Shown piece after piece: positions 1-9,002 of a stretch of DNA of 64,000 nt (within the stretch, counting starts at the first letter, position 1; each line of letters opens with the position of its first letter). Origin of the DNA: a candidate division SR1 bacterium Aalborg_AAW-1 (lineage in GTDB: Bacteria; Patescibacteriota; Gracilibacteria; Absconditabacterales; Absconditicoccaceae). A program made the translations under genes and the position numbers. Under the pieces are notes generated by a model that did not search any database, was not told the origin of the DNA, and worked only from the letters and a program-made list of their open reading frames with translations. Location: the NCBI GenBank assembly GCA_001007975.1, contig CP011268.1:1-64000 (forward strand), given 5' to 3'.

Positions 1-92
1 TGATAACAACTATCATACCACAATTATTATATATTGAGCAAACTGAAATATTGCAGAACGAAGCTGTTTTAACTTGTTTACAAAAAAAATAG
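1..92 (+). CDS. 3' end of an unidentified upstream gene (partial)
   Basis: One frame is open from the window edge (codons begin at base 3) to a TAG at 90-92. It encodes about 29 residues with a protein-like amphipathic composition, ending in VLTCLQKK. No family can be recognised from so little. It is followed by about 150 bases without a gene, which hold the dnaA promoter. It could also be a chance open frame. Confidence 0.35.
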   Translation, partial: ITTIIPQLLYIEQTEILQNEAVLTCLQKK

Positions 93-151
93 TAGTATAA
101 AATCAATTATGCAACTAAGAAATCGTGATATTTTTTTATACAATTCGTCCA

Positions 152-180
152 TTGTTTTTGAGGAAGAAAATACGTATATA
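152..180 (+). promoter_or_regulatory. sigma70-like promoter for dnaA
   Basis: TTGTTT at 152-157 and TATATA at 175-180 are separated by 17 bases. This places transcription start about 55 bases before the dnaA ATG. The rest of 93-240 is AT-rich. I saw no convincing cluster of DnaA boxes in it. Confidence 0.45.
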
Positions 181-240
181 TAAAACACACAGAAAGGTTG
201 TTGTTATAGAAACTATTTATTCCCAAATCTTTGAGCGACT

Positions 241-1722
241 ATGTTATTTGAGACTAAGCAGACATATACTCCAGAACAGATAACCGCACTCACAACAGTA
301 TGGTCTGATCTTATACAATATCTTTCGCTTCATCACGACCACAAATTTATACTTTGATTTTTAAATAATTGTGGAGTAGTTGCTATTGATGATAAACACA
401 AAAAAATAGATATCTGAGTACCAAATGAATTCATACTCAGTCAAGTAAAAAAATTTTTTTCAAAAACCCTCAAATCAGCTGTTCAATCTACTTATAATCA
501 ACAGTTTAGTTATGACTTGGTTATTTTTGAACAATTTCAATCTAAAATTAAAAATCCACTGCATATTGATATGAGAAAACTTCTCAAAATTTCTCCATCA
601 GTCCAAGCAACTATTTCCATCGAGAAACAACCAAATAATCCATCTTCATCATTTGGATATACACTACAACATCATCTTACGTTTGATACAATAGTAACAG
701 GCGCTCATATCGATTTTGCCCTTAGTGCTGCAAGAGCAGTCGCTGATCAACCAGGGAAAGTCTATAACCCACTCTTCATCTATGGACATGTAGGATTAGG
801 AAAAACCCATCTTCTCAATGCTATCTGAAATTCTATCCAAAAACATCATAATAGTCAGAATATAGTCTTTTTACCTACGACACAGCTGATCGACCACATT
901 GTAATGGCGATTAGAAAAAACAAGCTCAATACATTACTTTCCGAGTTTAAGAAAATCGATGTTCTTCTGCTGGATGATGTACAATTCCTAGGTGATAAAG
1001 ACAAAACACAAGAAATTTTCTTGAATATCTTTAATGAAATGCAACAAGCAGGAAAACAGATTGTTCTGACTTCAGATCGTGCGCCTAGAGAGTTAAATAA
1101 TATTGAGGCAAGACTCAAAAGTCGTTTTGGTTTAGGATTGGTTTGTGATATTACGGAGCCTGATTTTGAAACAAGACTTGCTATATTACAATCCAAAGTA
1201 GCAATGAAGTGAGAGCATATTGATAGCGAACATCTTCACATACTTGCACAAAATATCACTTCTAATGTCAGAGAACTAGAAGGAGCCATTAATATTATTC
1301 TTACGAAAAAAAGTCTATCAGGACAAGAGACTACCATAGATACAGTACATGATTGTCTTAGAACACTCTGATATAGAATCAAAGGAGAGCAGACAGTGAG
1401 TGTAGAAGAGATGAATAGCTTAAATAGTAGATCATTGATGAATTTTGGAACTATAGTTGAGTACGTTGCTGCATATTATAGTTTGAGTGTTGCAGATCTC
1501 AAATCTGAAAAGAGATCTAAAGATATCTCTCTTGCTCGTCAGATGCTCATGGTCATTGCTAAGTCGAAATTCCAACGAACATTTGAAAAAATTGGAAATT
1601 ATTTCGGAGGTAAAAATCATGCCGCTGTTATCTATGCAGTGAAAGAATTCCCAAAAAAACTCAAAGCAGATCCATCGCTGAATCACGACTATACGCTTGT
1701 CCTTGAACAAGTTGAAAGATAA
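241..1722 (+). CDS. dnaA: Chromosomal replication initiator protein DnaA
   Basis: This 493-aa protein is the AAA+ ATPase that binds DnaA boxes and opens the origin. The AAA+ part has a Walker A loop [10 protein letters not shown] around residues 182-191 (Lys188) and a Walker B stretch [10 protein letters not shown] near 243. The C-terminal DNA-binding domain IV has the signature [11 protein letters not shown] near 456, a variant of GGRDHTTV. Length is normal for the family. The frame contains six in-frame TGA codons at glycine positions. The start is the first ATG after the promoter; there is no Shine-Dalgarno sequence. A strong hairpin terminator follows directly, so dnaA is probably transcribed alone. 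Unlike many bacteria it is not next to dnaN, which lies about 51 kb away. Confidence 0.97.
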
Positions 1723-1729
1723 TATCATG

Positions 1730-1754
1730 TCCCACACCATGTGGGATTTTTTTT
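1730..1754 (+). terminator. Rho-independent terminator after dnaA
   Basis: The 7-bp stem TCCCACA / TGTGGGA has a 3-base loop and is followed by a run of T at 1747-1754. It sits 7 bases after the dnaA stop codon. Confidence 0.85.
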
Positions 1755-1770
1755 CTTACAATAAAACAAC

Positions 1771-2322
1771 ATGCAAGAAAAAATAATTTATATTAATGAT
1801 ATTCAAGATAATGGGTTTTATAAATGATATTTTTATTCTGATTTTGAAAATAATCATAAAATCAACAGTTTACTTATTAATCTCTCTTGTGGACTTAAAA
1901 AAGAACTAGAATGATTTCATCCAGAACTTCATCATCATCTTACATTACAATATCATGATATTATCAGGTGAATATATATTAGAGAGATATATACATCATT
2001 ATCAGATCAAACAATATCTTTAATAAAAAATAAAGATATATTTTCTTCAGAGACATTTCATAAGTCTCATCTTCGAAGAAGTAACGTAGACAATAAACAA
2101 TATATAGTCCTTATACCTCATGAATGAGATAAATATTATAGCATTTTAAATAACAAAAGTACACCACATATTACTTTATGAACCTATACAGGTTCTATAC
2201 CAGAATGAAAAATATTACAAATTTTTAGGACAATAAAAGACGATATTTTTCAAACAATGAATAATAAGTTATTTTTCGTCGAACCTGATAATGAGGTCAA
2301 AGTTTCTTTTAGAGAGTTATAA
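1771..2322 (+). CDS. 2H phosphoesterase-like protein
   Basis: This 183-aa protein is read through six in-frame TGA codons. It carries two histidine motifs of the form H-x-T-x: HLTL at residues 56-59 and HITL at 133-136. Their spacing of about 77 residues suits the 2H phosphoesterase superfamily (LigT, CPDase and AKAP18-like proteins), whose members cleave cyclic or 2'-5' phosphodiesters in RNA or nucleotides using both histidines. Length is typical. The assignment rests on the paired motifs and length only, so the substrate is unknown. It starts 17 bases after the dnaA terminator and its 3' end overlaps the convergent prolyl-tRNA editing gene by 14 bases. Confidence 0.55.
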
Positions 2323-2818
2323 TCTCCATATTCTCCACATCAATTACCTTCACCTCAACTCCCACAATATCCAAATATTGTACCAACGTCTCATGAGATA
2401 CAATAATCGTAGCATCATTACGATTGGGGTGTCGTCCGACAAGATCAGCTTCTCGGAGATCTTTATCCAGATAGAGAGTAAGATTCTCTGGTTTATGAAT
2501 AAGCCCAAAAATACTCACACTTCATGGAGTTAGATGTAATAACTCTTTCATTTCTTCTGGAGATCAAAAGGTCATATCTTTCGCTCCTACCAGTTTACGA
2601 AACTGATTGATCTGTAATCTTTTTGAAGACTCCACACAAATAAGTCGATACTGACCTCTTTTGTCTGTCAGGAAGAGATTTTTGGTTTGTAATCCAGGTA
2701 GTGATTGTTTAAGTTCTTCTCCCTGTTCAACTGTGAAAATAGGTTGATGCTCATGATATTCATATTGGAGATGATTATTCTGAAAAAAGCAGAGGAGAGT
2801 GGGGTCAAAATTATTCAT
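2309..2818 (-). CDS. YbaK/ProX-type prolyl-tRNA editing protein
   Basis: This 169-aa protein belongs to the YbaK/aminoacyl-tRNA editing family, which hydrolyses mischarged aminoacyl-tRNA such as Ala-tRNA(Pro) in trans. Supporting segments are KNLFLTDKRGQYRLICVESS, followed by QINQFRKLVGAKDMTFGSPEE with a UGA-coded Gly, then the PGSVSIFGL turn, and a C-terminal VGRHPNRNDATIIVS segment. It resembles the stand-alone ProX form more than a ProRS insertion. The start is MNNFDP at 2818; an upstream extension to 2896 would run into the terminator of the neighbouring gene and is unlikely. It ends inside the convergent 2H-like gene. Confidence 0.8.
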
Positions 2819-2880
2819 TCGATGATTATATCTAATACCTAAATATGCGAAACTATAGATTTTAGAACGTTTATTGCAAT

Positions 2881-2906
2881 AAAAAATCCCTAGCAAATAC
2901 TAGGGA
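2881..2906 (-). terminator. Terminator of the 400-aa minus-strand gene
   Basis: Read on the minus strand, the stem TCCCTAG / CTAGGGA with a 6-base loop is followed by six T. It lies 14 bases beyond the stop of the gene at 2920-4122 and separates it from the downstream editing-protein gene. Confidence 0.8.
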
Positions 2907-2919
2907 ATACTACTTAAAT

Positions 2920-4122
2920 TTAGCTCTTGAGTATATAAGAACACACATCAAACAGTTTTCCTAGGATAGCTGTACGATGTTTGTAGTTCTTATAATCGGG
3001 TTTCTTTGTCAAAGTACGGATATCTTTATCATATTTTCTCTGATACTCAAACCCAGTATAAATACATGACTGAATAAGCATCATACGTTCCCATACTGAC
3101 AGAGTATCATCTGAAATAATAATACTAGATACATCTGAAAAAAGTCCAATATCCTTCACTGGTGCATCAAGCGCAAACCAATGATTGATGTTCACAATAA
3201 ATGATTGTGGGTTCTTTTCATATGCACGACCGAATAGCATTTTTAATACTTTCTCTTGTACATTTTGTAATTCCCATTTTCTGAATTTAAAAGATTGCAT
3301 CTCTGTAATCTGTTCTACAAGTTCTTGATATCCCTCTGTCATAGTAGATAATGTCTCTTCCAATACTTCAGAATTAATAATTGCCTTGTGATGGACAAGT
3401 CTCACTCCAAAAATCGATTCAGAAGCATAGGCCATGATAAGATTTTCTTGTCCAGTTTGCATATCAACGAGCGACATTCGGAGTTTAAACGAATTATTGC
3501 CATCATGAGCAGTCGAAAGCACGATACAAGGAAGTAATCCTGTTCTTTCATAGATTTCAATCAAAGTACCATTAATCTTATCATCACATAATGATGCAAA
3601 ATCAAGAAAGGTAATAGAATGTTCCCTACGAGCTAACCATTTCCTCAAATTTTCTGGTTTGACTTTCTTCTCCGTTTTGGGCCTATAGACATAAAAATCG
3701 ATAGGATAACATCCACGATCAATAAGTGCATCAATAACATCCATACTAGATACAAACTGATAAACTTTTGATTTGTCATAGATCAGACCTGGTTCTTTTT
3801 TCACATCATCCAGTGTAAGACCAATACTAATTTCTTTCGACAATTTCTCTCGTGATATAAATCTGGAGAGGGATTTTTTGATCAAAGATTGAATAGCAAT
3901 AGGATCTTTACCACGTAATGGTAACGATTTCATAAACTGATCCAAACTTGATAAAAGCAAATGATCAAGACTAGAATACTCATTCGAGTAAATCTCAGTA
4001 GCAATACTCTTGGTCGTGTATGACTTTTTTAGTGAATCAAATCCAATACGAGATTGAATTTTCGCGAGAATTTGGAGATAATCATACAATTCTCTACCAA
4101 ATAATGTCTGTAGTGTCTTCAT
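2920..4122 (-). CDS. Hypothetical protein, 400 aa
   Basis: I do not recognise this 400-aa protein. It is soluble, with no signal peptide or membrane helix. The N-terminal 100 residues are rich in Leu, Ser and Lys and probably helical. The middle part (about 115-260) has mixed alpha/beta character, and the C-terminus is basic and aromatic. It has 16 or so glycines but not a single TGA codon, unlike most genes around it. It has its own terminator and is transcribed away from the exonuclease gene across about 150 bases of AT-rich DNA. No ATG lies earlier in frame before a stop. Confidence 0.85.
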   Translation of the reverse strand: MKTLQTLFGRELYDYLQILAKIQSRIGFDSLKKSYTTKSIATEIYSNEYSSLDHLLLSSLDQFMKSLPLRGKDPIAIQSLIKKSLSRFISREKLSKEISIGLTLDDVKKEPGLIYDKSKVYQFVSSMDVIDALIDRGCYPIDFYVYRPKTEKKVKPENLRKWLARREHSITFLDFASLCDDKINGTLIEIYERTGLLPCIVLSTAHDGNNSFKLRMSLVDMQTGQENLIMAYASESIFGVRLVHHKAIINSEVLEETLSTMTEGYQELVEQITEMQSFKFRKWELQNVQEKVLKMLFGRAYEKNPQSFIVNINHWFALDAPVKDIGLFSDVSSIIISDDTLSVWERMMLIQSCIYTGFEYQRKYDKDIRTLTKKPDYKNYKHRTAILGKLFDVCSYILKS

Positions 4123-4236
4123 AATTTTAAATTTTAATATTTTATTTTAACAGCATTGTAAGAATAACATACATAAAATCAATATAAAGTCAATAAAATT
4201 CTTCCTTGAGATTTGTGTCTCATTTCCTTAAGATTA

Positions 4237-4263
4237 ATAATTGCTAATTTATAATTGCTAATT
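4237..4263. repeat. Tandem direct repeat of 13 bases
   Basis: ATAATTGCTAATT occurs twice, separated by one base, just upstream of the 5'-3' exonuclease start codon. It is probably slippage in AT-rich DNA. It may shape the leader of the downstream gene, but nothing shows a function. Confidence 0.7.
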
Positions 4264-4272
4264 CAAAAAACT

Positions 4273-5169
4273 ATGAGCAAATTTACCATCATCGATGGAT
4301 CAGGACTATTATTTAGATCATATTATGGACTTCCAGCGCTCAGTGATGACTATGGAGAAAATACACAGATGATTTTCGGTATGGCAAAGATGACACTCAA
4401 ACTTATGAGTGAAAAGCCTGATTATTTTGCTATTGCACGAGATGTAGGAGGTAAAACTGCACGTCATGATATGGATGAAAACTACAAAGCCAATAGAGAG
4501 CAAGCTCCTGATGAACTCATCAGACAGTTCCATCTTTCCCATCAGATGATCTCTGATTTGCGTATTCCTGCTTTTGGATTTCCATGATATGAAGCTGATG
4601 ATGTCATCAATACATGGGTACAAAAAGCAAAAGCTAAAGATGGAACGCACGCCACTATCGTTTCATCCGATAAGGATCTCAAGCAACTCATCTGTCAGAA
4701 TATTGATTCTTTCGATCCTATGAAAAACAAAAAGACCAATTATCTCCAATTCAAAATGGAATTTGGTTTTGAGCCAGAACTTCTTGCTGATTATCTTGCC
4801 CTTATTGGAGATACTTCTGATAATATTCCTGGTGTAGCTGGTATCGGTCCCAAGTCTGCTACTGATCTTATTAGAGAATATGGTACCGTTGAGAATATCT
4901 ACAACAACATCGAACATATCAAAAAATCGGTACAAACAAAACTTCTTGCCTGACAAGAACTCGCATTCAGCTCCAAAGTGCTCGTCAATCTTATGCTCGT
5001 ACCAGAGATGAATCATCTCACCATAGAGGAGTCATGTACCTTAAATCCAGATTTTGATCTGATTCGTCATATACTACTCGATACGCATGGTTTCCACTCT
5101 CTCAGCAAAACCATCGATGATCTCGAAAAGAAATACAGTAAGGTAGCGATGCAAGGATTGTTTGGATAA
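4273..5169 (+). CDS. Stand-alone 5'-3' exonuclease (PolA N-domain type)
   Basis: This 298-aa protein equals the 5'-3' exonuclease/flap-nuclease domain of DNA polymerase I with no polymerase part. The N-terminus FTIIDGSGLLFRSYYG carries the first metal-binding Asp. Acidic motifs GYEADDVI and IVSSDKDLKQL follow, then LIGDTSDNIPGV and a helix-hairpin-helix GVAGIGPKSA near residue 187. It would remove RNA primers and 5' flaps. In-frame TGAs fall at FPGYEADD and LAGQELAF. I prefer ATG at 4273 over the upstream in-frame ATG at 4255, because MSKFTIIDG aligns with the normal family start and the earlier one lies within the repeat. A terminator follows. Confidence 0.92.
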
Positions 5170-5188
5170 AATAATAGCATAAGATCAT

Positions 5189-5212
5189 TCACGATAAACT
5201 CGTGATTTTTTT
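5189..5212 (+). terminator. Terminator after the exonuclease gene
   Basis: The stem TCACGA / TCGTGA with a 5-base loop is followed by seven T, 20 bases after the stop codon. Confidence 0.8.
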
Positions 5213-5238
5213 GACAAAAAAACAAAAGCAATTAGAAT
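5211..5238 (+). promoter_or_regulatory. sigma70-like promoter
   Basis: A consensus TTGACA at 5211-5216 and TAGAAT at 5233-5238 are spaced by 16 bases. The promoter lies 33 bases before the small membrane-protein gene and directly behind the preceding terminator. Confidence 0.6.
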
Positions 5239-5271
5239 TATATAATATTTTATAATATATGGATAAATATC

Positions 5272-5709
5272 ATGATGCAACAAAATTTATTCTCTTATTA
5301 TACAAAAAATTATAGATGGTGTCAGAGTATCTTACCACTTTTTTTTATTGGGATTGGATGTGCTATTATATGGAATAATCAATATCCAACGGCTCGGATA
5401 ATTACTATTATTTTAATGGGATTAATTTCAATATCTGGCTTTATTGATACCTATAAAAAATACAAAAACTACAGTTATCTCATCGTACATGGTAGACAAG
5501 TGAGATGAAATATTATAGACATAATCGATACAGGTACTCGCATAAATAACATAAGATGATGAATAATAATAGCAGAATATGATAAAAAAGAATTTCATTC
5601 AGAAATTATTTATAACAATAACATTATAATCCATTGGTCAAAACAGAAAAAAGTCCCTATCCTTATCGACCACACTAAGGAAGAGAAATATTATATACTA
5701 TGGAAATAA
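5272..5709 (+). CDS. Small membrane protein, 145 aa
   Basis: I do not recognise a family. Residues 18-35 (SILPLFFIGIGCAIIW) and 43-58 (IITIILMGLISISGFI) look like two membrane helices. A soluble C-terminal part of about 80 residues follows, which is beta-rich and ends in KYYILWK. Three TGA codons are read as Gly, two of them adjacent near residue 98. The stop at 5707-5709 abuts the stop of the minus-strand gene at 5710. Confidence 0.7.
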
Positions 5710-5913
5710 TTATTTCTTTTCACTCATCTGTCCTACAATAATCTGTCCAGCTTGAGCGAATCTCTGGGCGGTTTTTGGGTCTTTTTTGGTAGCAGCACTC
5801 ACTGTAGCTCCCGCTTGACGTCCCGCAGCACTCACTGCTTCATTAAACTGTTCTGGAGTAGTCGTATCTTCTTCTTTTAATACCAGAGTATCTGGATTAT
5901 TGGTGTCTGCCAT
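5710..5913 (-). CDS. Small hypothetical protein, 67 aa
   Basis: This is a short acidic to neutral protein with an Ala/Gln-rich middle (SAAGRQAGATVSAATKK) and the pattern TPEQFNEAVSAAGRQ. It has no membrane segment and no TGA. It ends directly against the convergent membrane-protein gene. I do not recognise a family; the length and clean ATG support it as a real small gene. Confidence 0.6.
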   Translation of the reverse strand: MADTNNPDTLVLKEEDTTTPEQFNEAVSAAGRQAGATVSAATKKDPKTAQRFAQAGQIIVGQMSEKK

Positions 5914-5958
5914 AAAAGGTTTATAAAATTTGTAAAGTCAAAAAATAATTGATAATTT

Positions 5959-6321
5959 CTAATTTCTAATTCCTAATGTAACAGGTTTATCATCATCGAT
6001 CATCATAATCATCTTTTCCATTTCTATCATCTCTTGCTCTTCACGTTCACGATCTATCTTTTCCATCTTCTGTATCTGTTCGAGCTGGGCAGCCAGGCGT
6101 CACATTTTTTCTATAATAGTATCAGTATGAAGACTATCCACCACACTATTGATCTGTTCATACAGCATATCCAGATGCTTTTCCTCAATTTTCCACTGAC
6201 CTGATATGAGTGTATATAATTTTTGATAGACAGGATGTGAACTCTTTGCTTCATCAAAAACAGACCTCACATAGAGAAGTTTATGATTATAATCAAGTTT
6301 GGTATAATCTATCTGTTGCAT
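5959..6321 (-). CDS. Hypothetical helical protein, 120 aa
   Basis: This small charged protein reads through one TGA at residue 74 (EKMGRLAAQ) to a TAG at 5959-5961. The C-terminal half, from about residue 75, is rich in Glu, Lys, Met and Ile (QKMEKIDREREEQEM) and probably forms a coiled coil. It lies 45 bases upstream of, and on the same strand as, the 67-aa gene, so the two may be cotranscribed. No family was recognised. Confidence 0.6.
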
Positions 6322-6377
6322 GACAATAATTGTAGTAATATCTGTTTTTTTTGCAAGTCATTATTTTTTATAAAAAA

Positions 6378-6405
6378 ACTTGCTTTCTGATACGGATACT
6401 ATAAT
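6378..6405 (+). promoter_or_regulatory. Probable promoter for the basic 112-aa protein
   Basis: A perfect -10 box TATAAT at 6400-6405 has ACTTGC 16 bases upstream as a weak -35 box. It lies about 80 bases before the ATG at 6489, in a 167-base gap without genes. Confidence 0.5.
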
Positions 6406-6488
6406 ATCTTACTATTCACGTGTTGGAATGAGTAAGAGATATGAAAAATTCAACACTTATATAATTTACAACTTATAAAACGTTATAC

Positions 6489-6827
6489 ATGGCAAGAACA
6501 AACAAACGTGGTATAGCTGCAAAGAAAGCAGTACAACAAAAACAGGCAAACAGACTCAAAGGAGGTCGTCGTTTTGAATACCCTAAAAGAAAGGTTGAAC
6601 TTGATGAAGCCAAAGAGATTGGTTTTATCGGTGCAGTAACTAATCCTAAAGGCGCTACCTATAATCGATTTTTAAGAGGACGTAAAGTATGTTGGGAAAC
6701 AAGATTGAGGACCGACCCAGATGGATATAGATTTATACGTACTCCAAGTGGCGGATCAGAAGTTGTAGTCGCTCCTATGTCTGGATGGATTAGTAAAAAA
6801 TTAAGAAAAAGTACAAAAGGAAGATAA
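6489..6827 (+). CDS. Small basic protein, 112 aa
   Basis: The protein is strongly basic (MARTNKRGIAAKKAVQQKQ at the start, ISKKLRKSTKGR at the end) with a Gly/aromatic-rich middle containing the turn DPDGYRFIRTPSGG. This composition suggests nucleic-acid or ribosome binding. I could not match it to a ribosomal protein or a known nucleoid protein. It has no TGA codon and its own promoter. Leu/Ile content is low and there is no membrane segment. Confidence 0.75.
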   Translation: MARTNKRGIAAKKAVQQKQANRLKGGRRFEYPKRKVELDEAKEIGFIGAVTNPKGATYNRFLRGRKVCWETRLRTDPDGYRFIRTPSGGSEVVVAPMSGWISKKLRKSTKGR

Positions 6828-6868
6828 TAAAACATTTCATAAGTTTTATCTCTTATATTATATTCATT

Positions 6869-7216
6869 ATGAGAACATTTGCATGGACAAGCCTTATTCG
6901 AGTGATCATTATCCTCGCAGCTCGAGTTTATATGACGAACTTTCAGTCAGACGCATTATATAATTTTCTAAATCTCAATAATCCTGCAACGAATGCCATC
7001 AATAGTTGTATGAGCGAATTAGAAAGTATTAAATCTGGACATACTGCACAATTTGAAGAAATCAACACAAAACTCGACACCATTATTTCATGAAATACGA
7101 TCACTACAACCACTACTACAGTACAACCAGTCATACCAGATACTACAACAACTGGATCTGGAACAATTTCTCCTACACTCACTGGAAAAGTACTTCAACT
7201 CAACACAGCTAATTAA
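6869..7216 (+). CDS. Small exported or membrane-anchored protein, 115 aa
   Basis: The N-terminus (RTFAWTSLIRVIIILAARVY) is a signal anchor. A short helical segment around 45-70 is followed by a long low-complexity Thr-rich tail (TITTTTTTVQP, then DTTTTGSGT) reached by reading one TGA as Gly at residue 75. Such Thr/Ser/Pro tails are common in surface proteins of CPR bacteria. It lies 26 bases upstream of the GerMN-like gene and is probably in one operon with it and the hydrolase behind it. Confidence 0.6.
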
Positions 7217-7242
7217 TATTTTATAACCACACATATCCAATT

Positions 7243-7932
7243 ATGATCTCTCTACGCACACTCATCAATACGACTATTTTTTGGTTTCTTACTGCGATAG
7301 TATTTTGGTGATATACAAAATGGATAGATAATACACCAGCGAAAGAATTACTGTATGCTATCGGCTGGTCAGATCTTGGGAACCTAACTATCTCAAATAA
7401 TGAAACAATAGGTATCACGAATGAAGCACAACTTCTTCAGAAGATAGATAATATGGAGAAAATGATACAAGCCACCAATATGTCATGTGCATTATTACAA
7501 CTCAATACTTCTAATACCGCCAACACTATTACAACACAAAACACGACAGTCAGTTCAACACAAACAATTACTATACCTGTATTTGATGCCATAATGAATA
7601 CAAAACTTCCAGCATCAGAACAAGGTACTGAAAAAGCACTCAGACTTATACAACGTCCAGTATCGAGTACAAATCCAACCATTCCAGAAATATTTTGAAT
7701 TCTTACTTCTCTCAATCTAACGAATGAAGAACAACAGCAAGGCTTAATCAATATGTTTGCCGGATCTCCACTTTCATTAGGAAATCATACCTTAGAAAAT
7801 GGAGTACTAACACTCTCTATTCTATGATCACAATCGCTCTCTTCAGCACAATTTACAATCATTAGTTCTATTCTTGAAAAAACATATACTCAATTTTCAT
7901 GAATAACTTCTGTTATAGTTCAACAAGCATAA
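7243..7932 (+). CDS. Membrane-anchored GerMN-like protein, 229 aa
   Basis: An N-terminal membrane anchor (residues about 8-24) is followed by a Thr-rich linker and a C-terminal domain of about 100 residues. The pattern TSLNLTNEEQQQGL, then LENGVLTLSIL, then SILEKTYTQFSGITSVIV fits GerMN: a short helix with an E..x..G step, a strand carrying 'nGv..vd', then a helix ending in 'T..qf..V..V.i'. In other bacteria GerMN occurs in GerM and in LpqB-type lipoproteins of the envelope. The identification is by pattern only. Four TGA codons are read as Gly. The stop is 1 base before the start of the EEP hydrolase, which suggests translational coupling. Confidence 0.5.
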
Positions 7933-7933
7933 C

Positions 7934-8920
7934 ATGTTTTCTCTTCTACTCACTATTTGATTAATAATTCAAGGATTTATTCTATGATTTCCTTGATTTT
8001 TTGTACAAGAACTGATTATTTCTTTCTTGCCCTATACTCTAGGTTTTAATATCCTTATCATAGGAATACTTCTCTGTAATGGTATAGTTACCAAAAAAAA
8101 GAGATTCTTTGCTTTGATACTATGATATAGCATATTTTGATATTTGCTTTATACTACATATCAATGAATATATCATACATCGATTACTCAGGATAACACA
8201 ACAACTTGAAATAATGATATCACTTTTTTCTATGGAAACATTTATTATCAAAACAAAGAAACAGAACAACTCATTACTATCATAACCTGATCAAATCCAG
8301 ATATCATTATGTTAGTAGAATATTCTAAGTCGCATGACGAATTACTAACACCTCTTCTCAAAAAAACATATCCGTATGTTTCTCGCTATATTGGTAGTAA
8401 ATGATATGATGGTGATATTATTTTTTCTAAATATCCCATCAAAAACATCACGCACACTATTATTCCATGATCATTTTCACATATTACAGTATCGCATAGT
8501 ACACAAGATATCGATATAGCCCTCGTACATACTAGCGCTCCTGTTTCAAAACATTATTTTGATATGAGAACAAATCAATTACATGAACTTGATAACTTAC
8601 TCAACACCTATTATTCATGAGAAAATAAAGATCAGCATCTTATTGTAGCAGGAGATTTTAACATTACACCATGGTCGTCCTACTATACAACACAAATGAA
8701 ACTACCATTTGAACGTATTGGACTAACCAATATCACCACTAATACAACAGCTACGACTTATAATAGAGATATACCGTATACACGATGTTTATCACAAGCA
8801 AATCTCATATGTGCACACATCGATCATATCCGATCTAATATGAGTAGCATACAACTCAAACAAATCACTCTACCATGATCAGATCATTACGGATTTGTAG
8901 GAACTATTAGACTTCCATAA
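7934..8920 (+). CDS. Membrane EEP-family phosphodiesterase, 328 aa
   Basis: This protein belongs to the endonuclease/exonuclease/phosphatase family. Three hydrophobic segments in the first about 95 residues are followed by the catalytic domain. Visible motifs are MLVEYS (metal-binding Glu), VAGDFNITPWS (metal and catalytic Asp, Asn), AHIDHI and PGSDHYGF (the catalytic His pair). The topology resembles the YafD-like and putative membrane hydrolases whose EEP domain faces outside. Many TGA codons (over ten) are read as Gly, including that of PGSDHYG. Only one base separates it from the GerMN-like gene. The substrate is unknown. Confidence 0.85.
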
Positions 8921-8942
8921 CATCCATATTCCATGATATTAT

Positions 8943-8970
8943 TTGCTTTTTTTTATTATTAGAGTACAAT
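8943..8970 (+). promoter_or_regulatory. sigma70-like promoter for the DUF2207 gene
   Basis: TTGCTT at 8943-8948 and TACAAT at 8965-8970 are spaced by 16 bases, 33 bases before the ATG at 9003. Confidence 0.5.
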
Positions 8971-9002
8971 AATAGATATTCATTTAGTTTTCATAACAAA
9001 AG

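Noticed and set aside
93-240. Possible replication origin upstream of dnaA
   Set aside because: The region is AT-rich, but I found no cluster of TTATCCACA-like boxes and only one TTGTTTACA-like sequence; no claim can be made without skew data.
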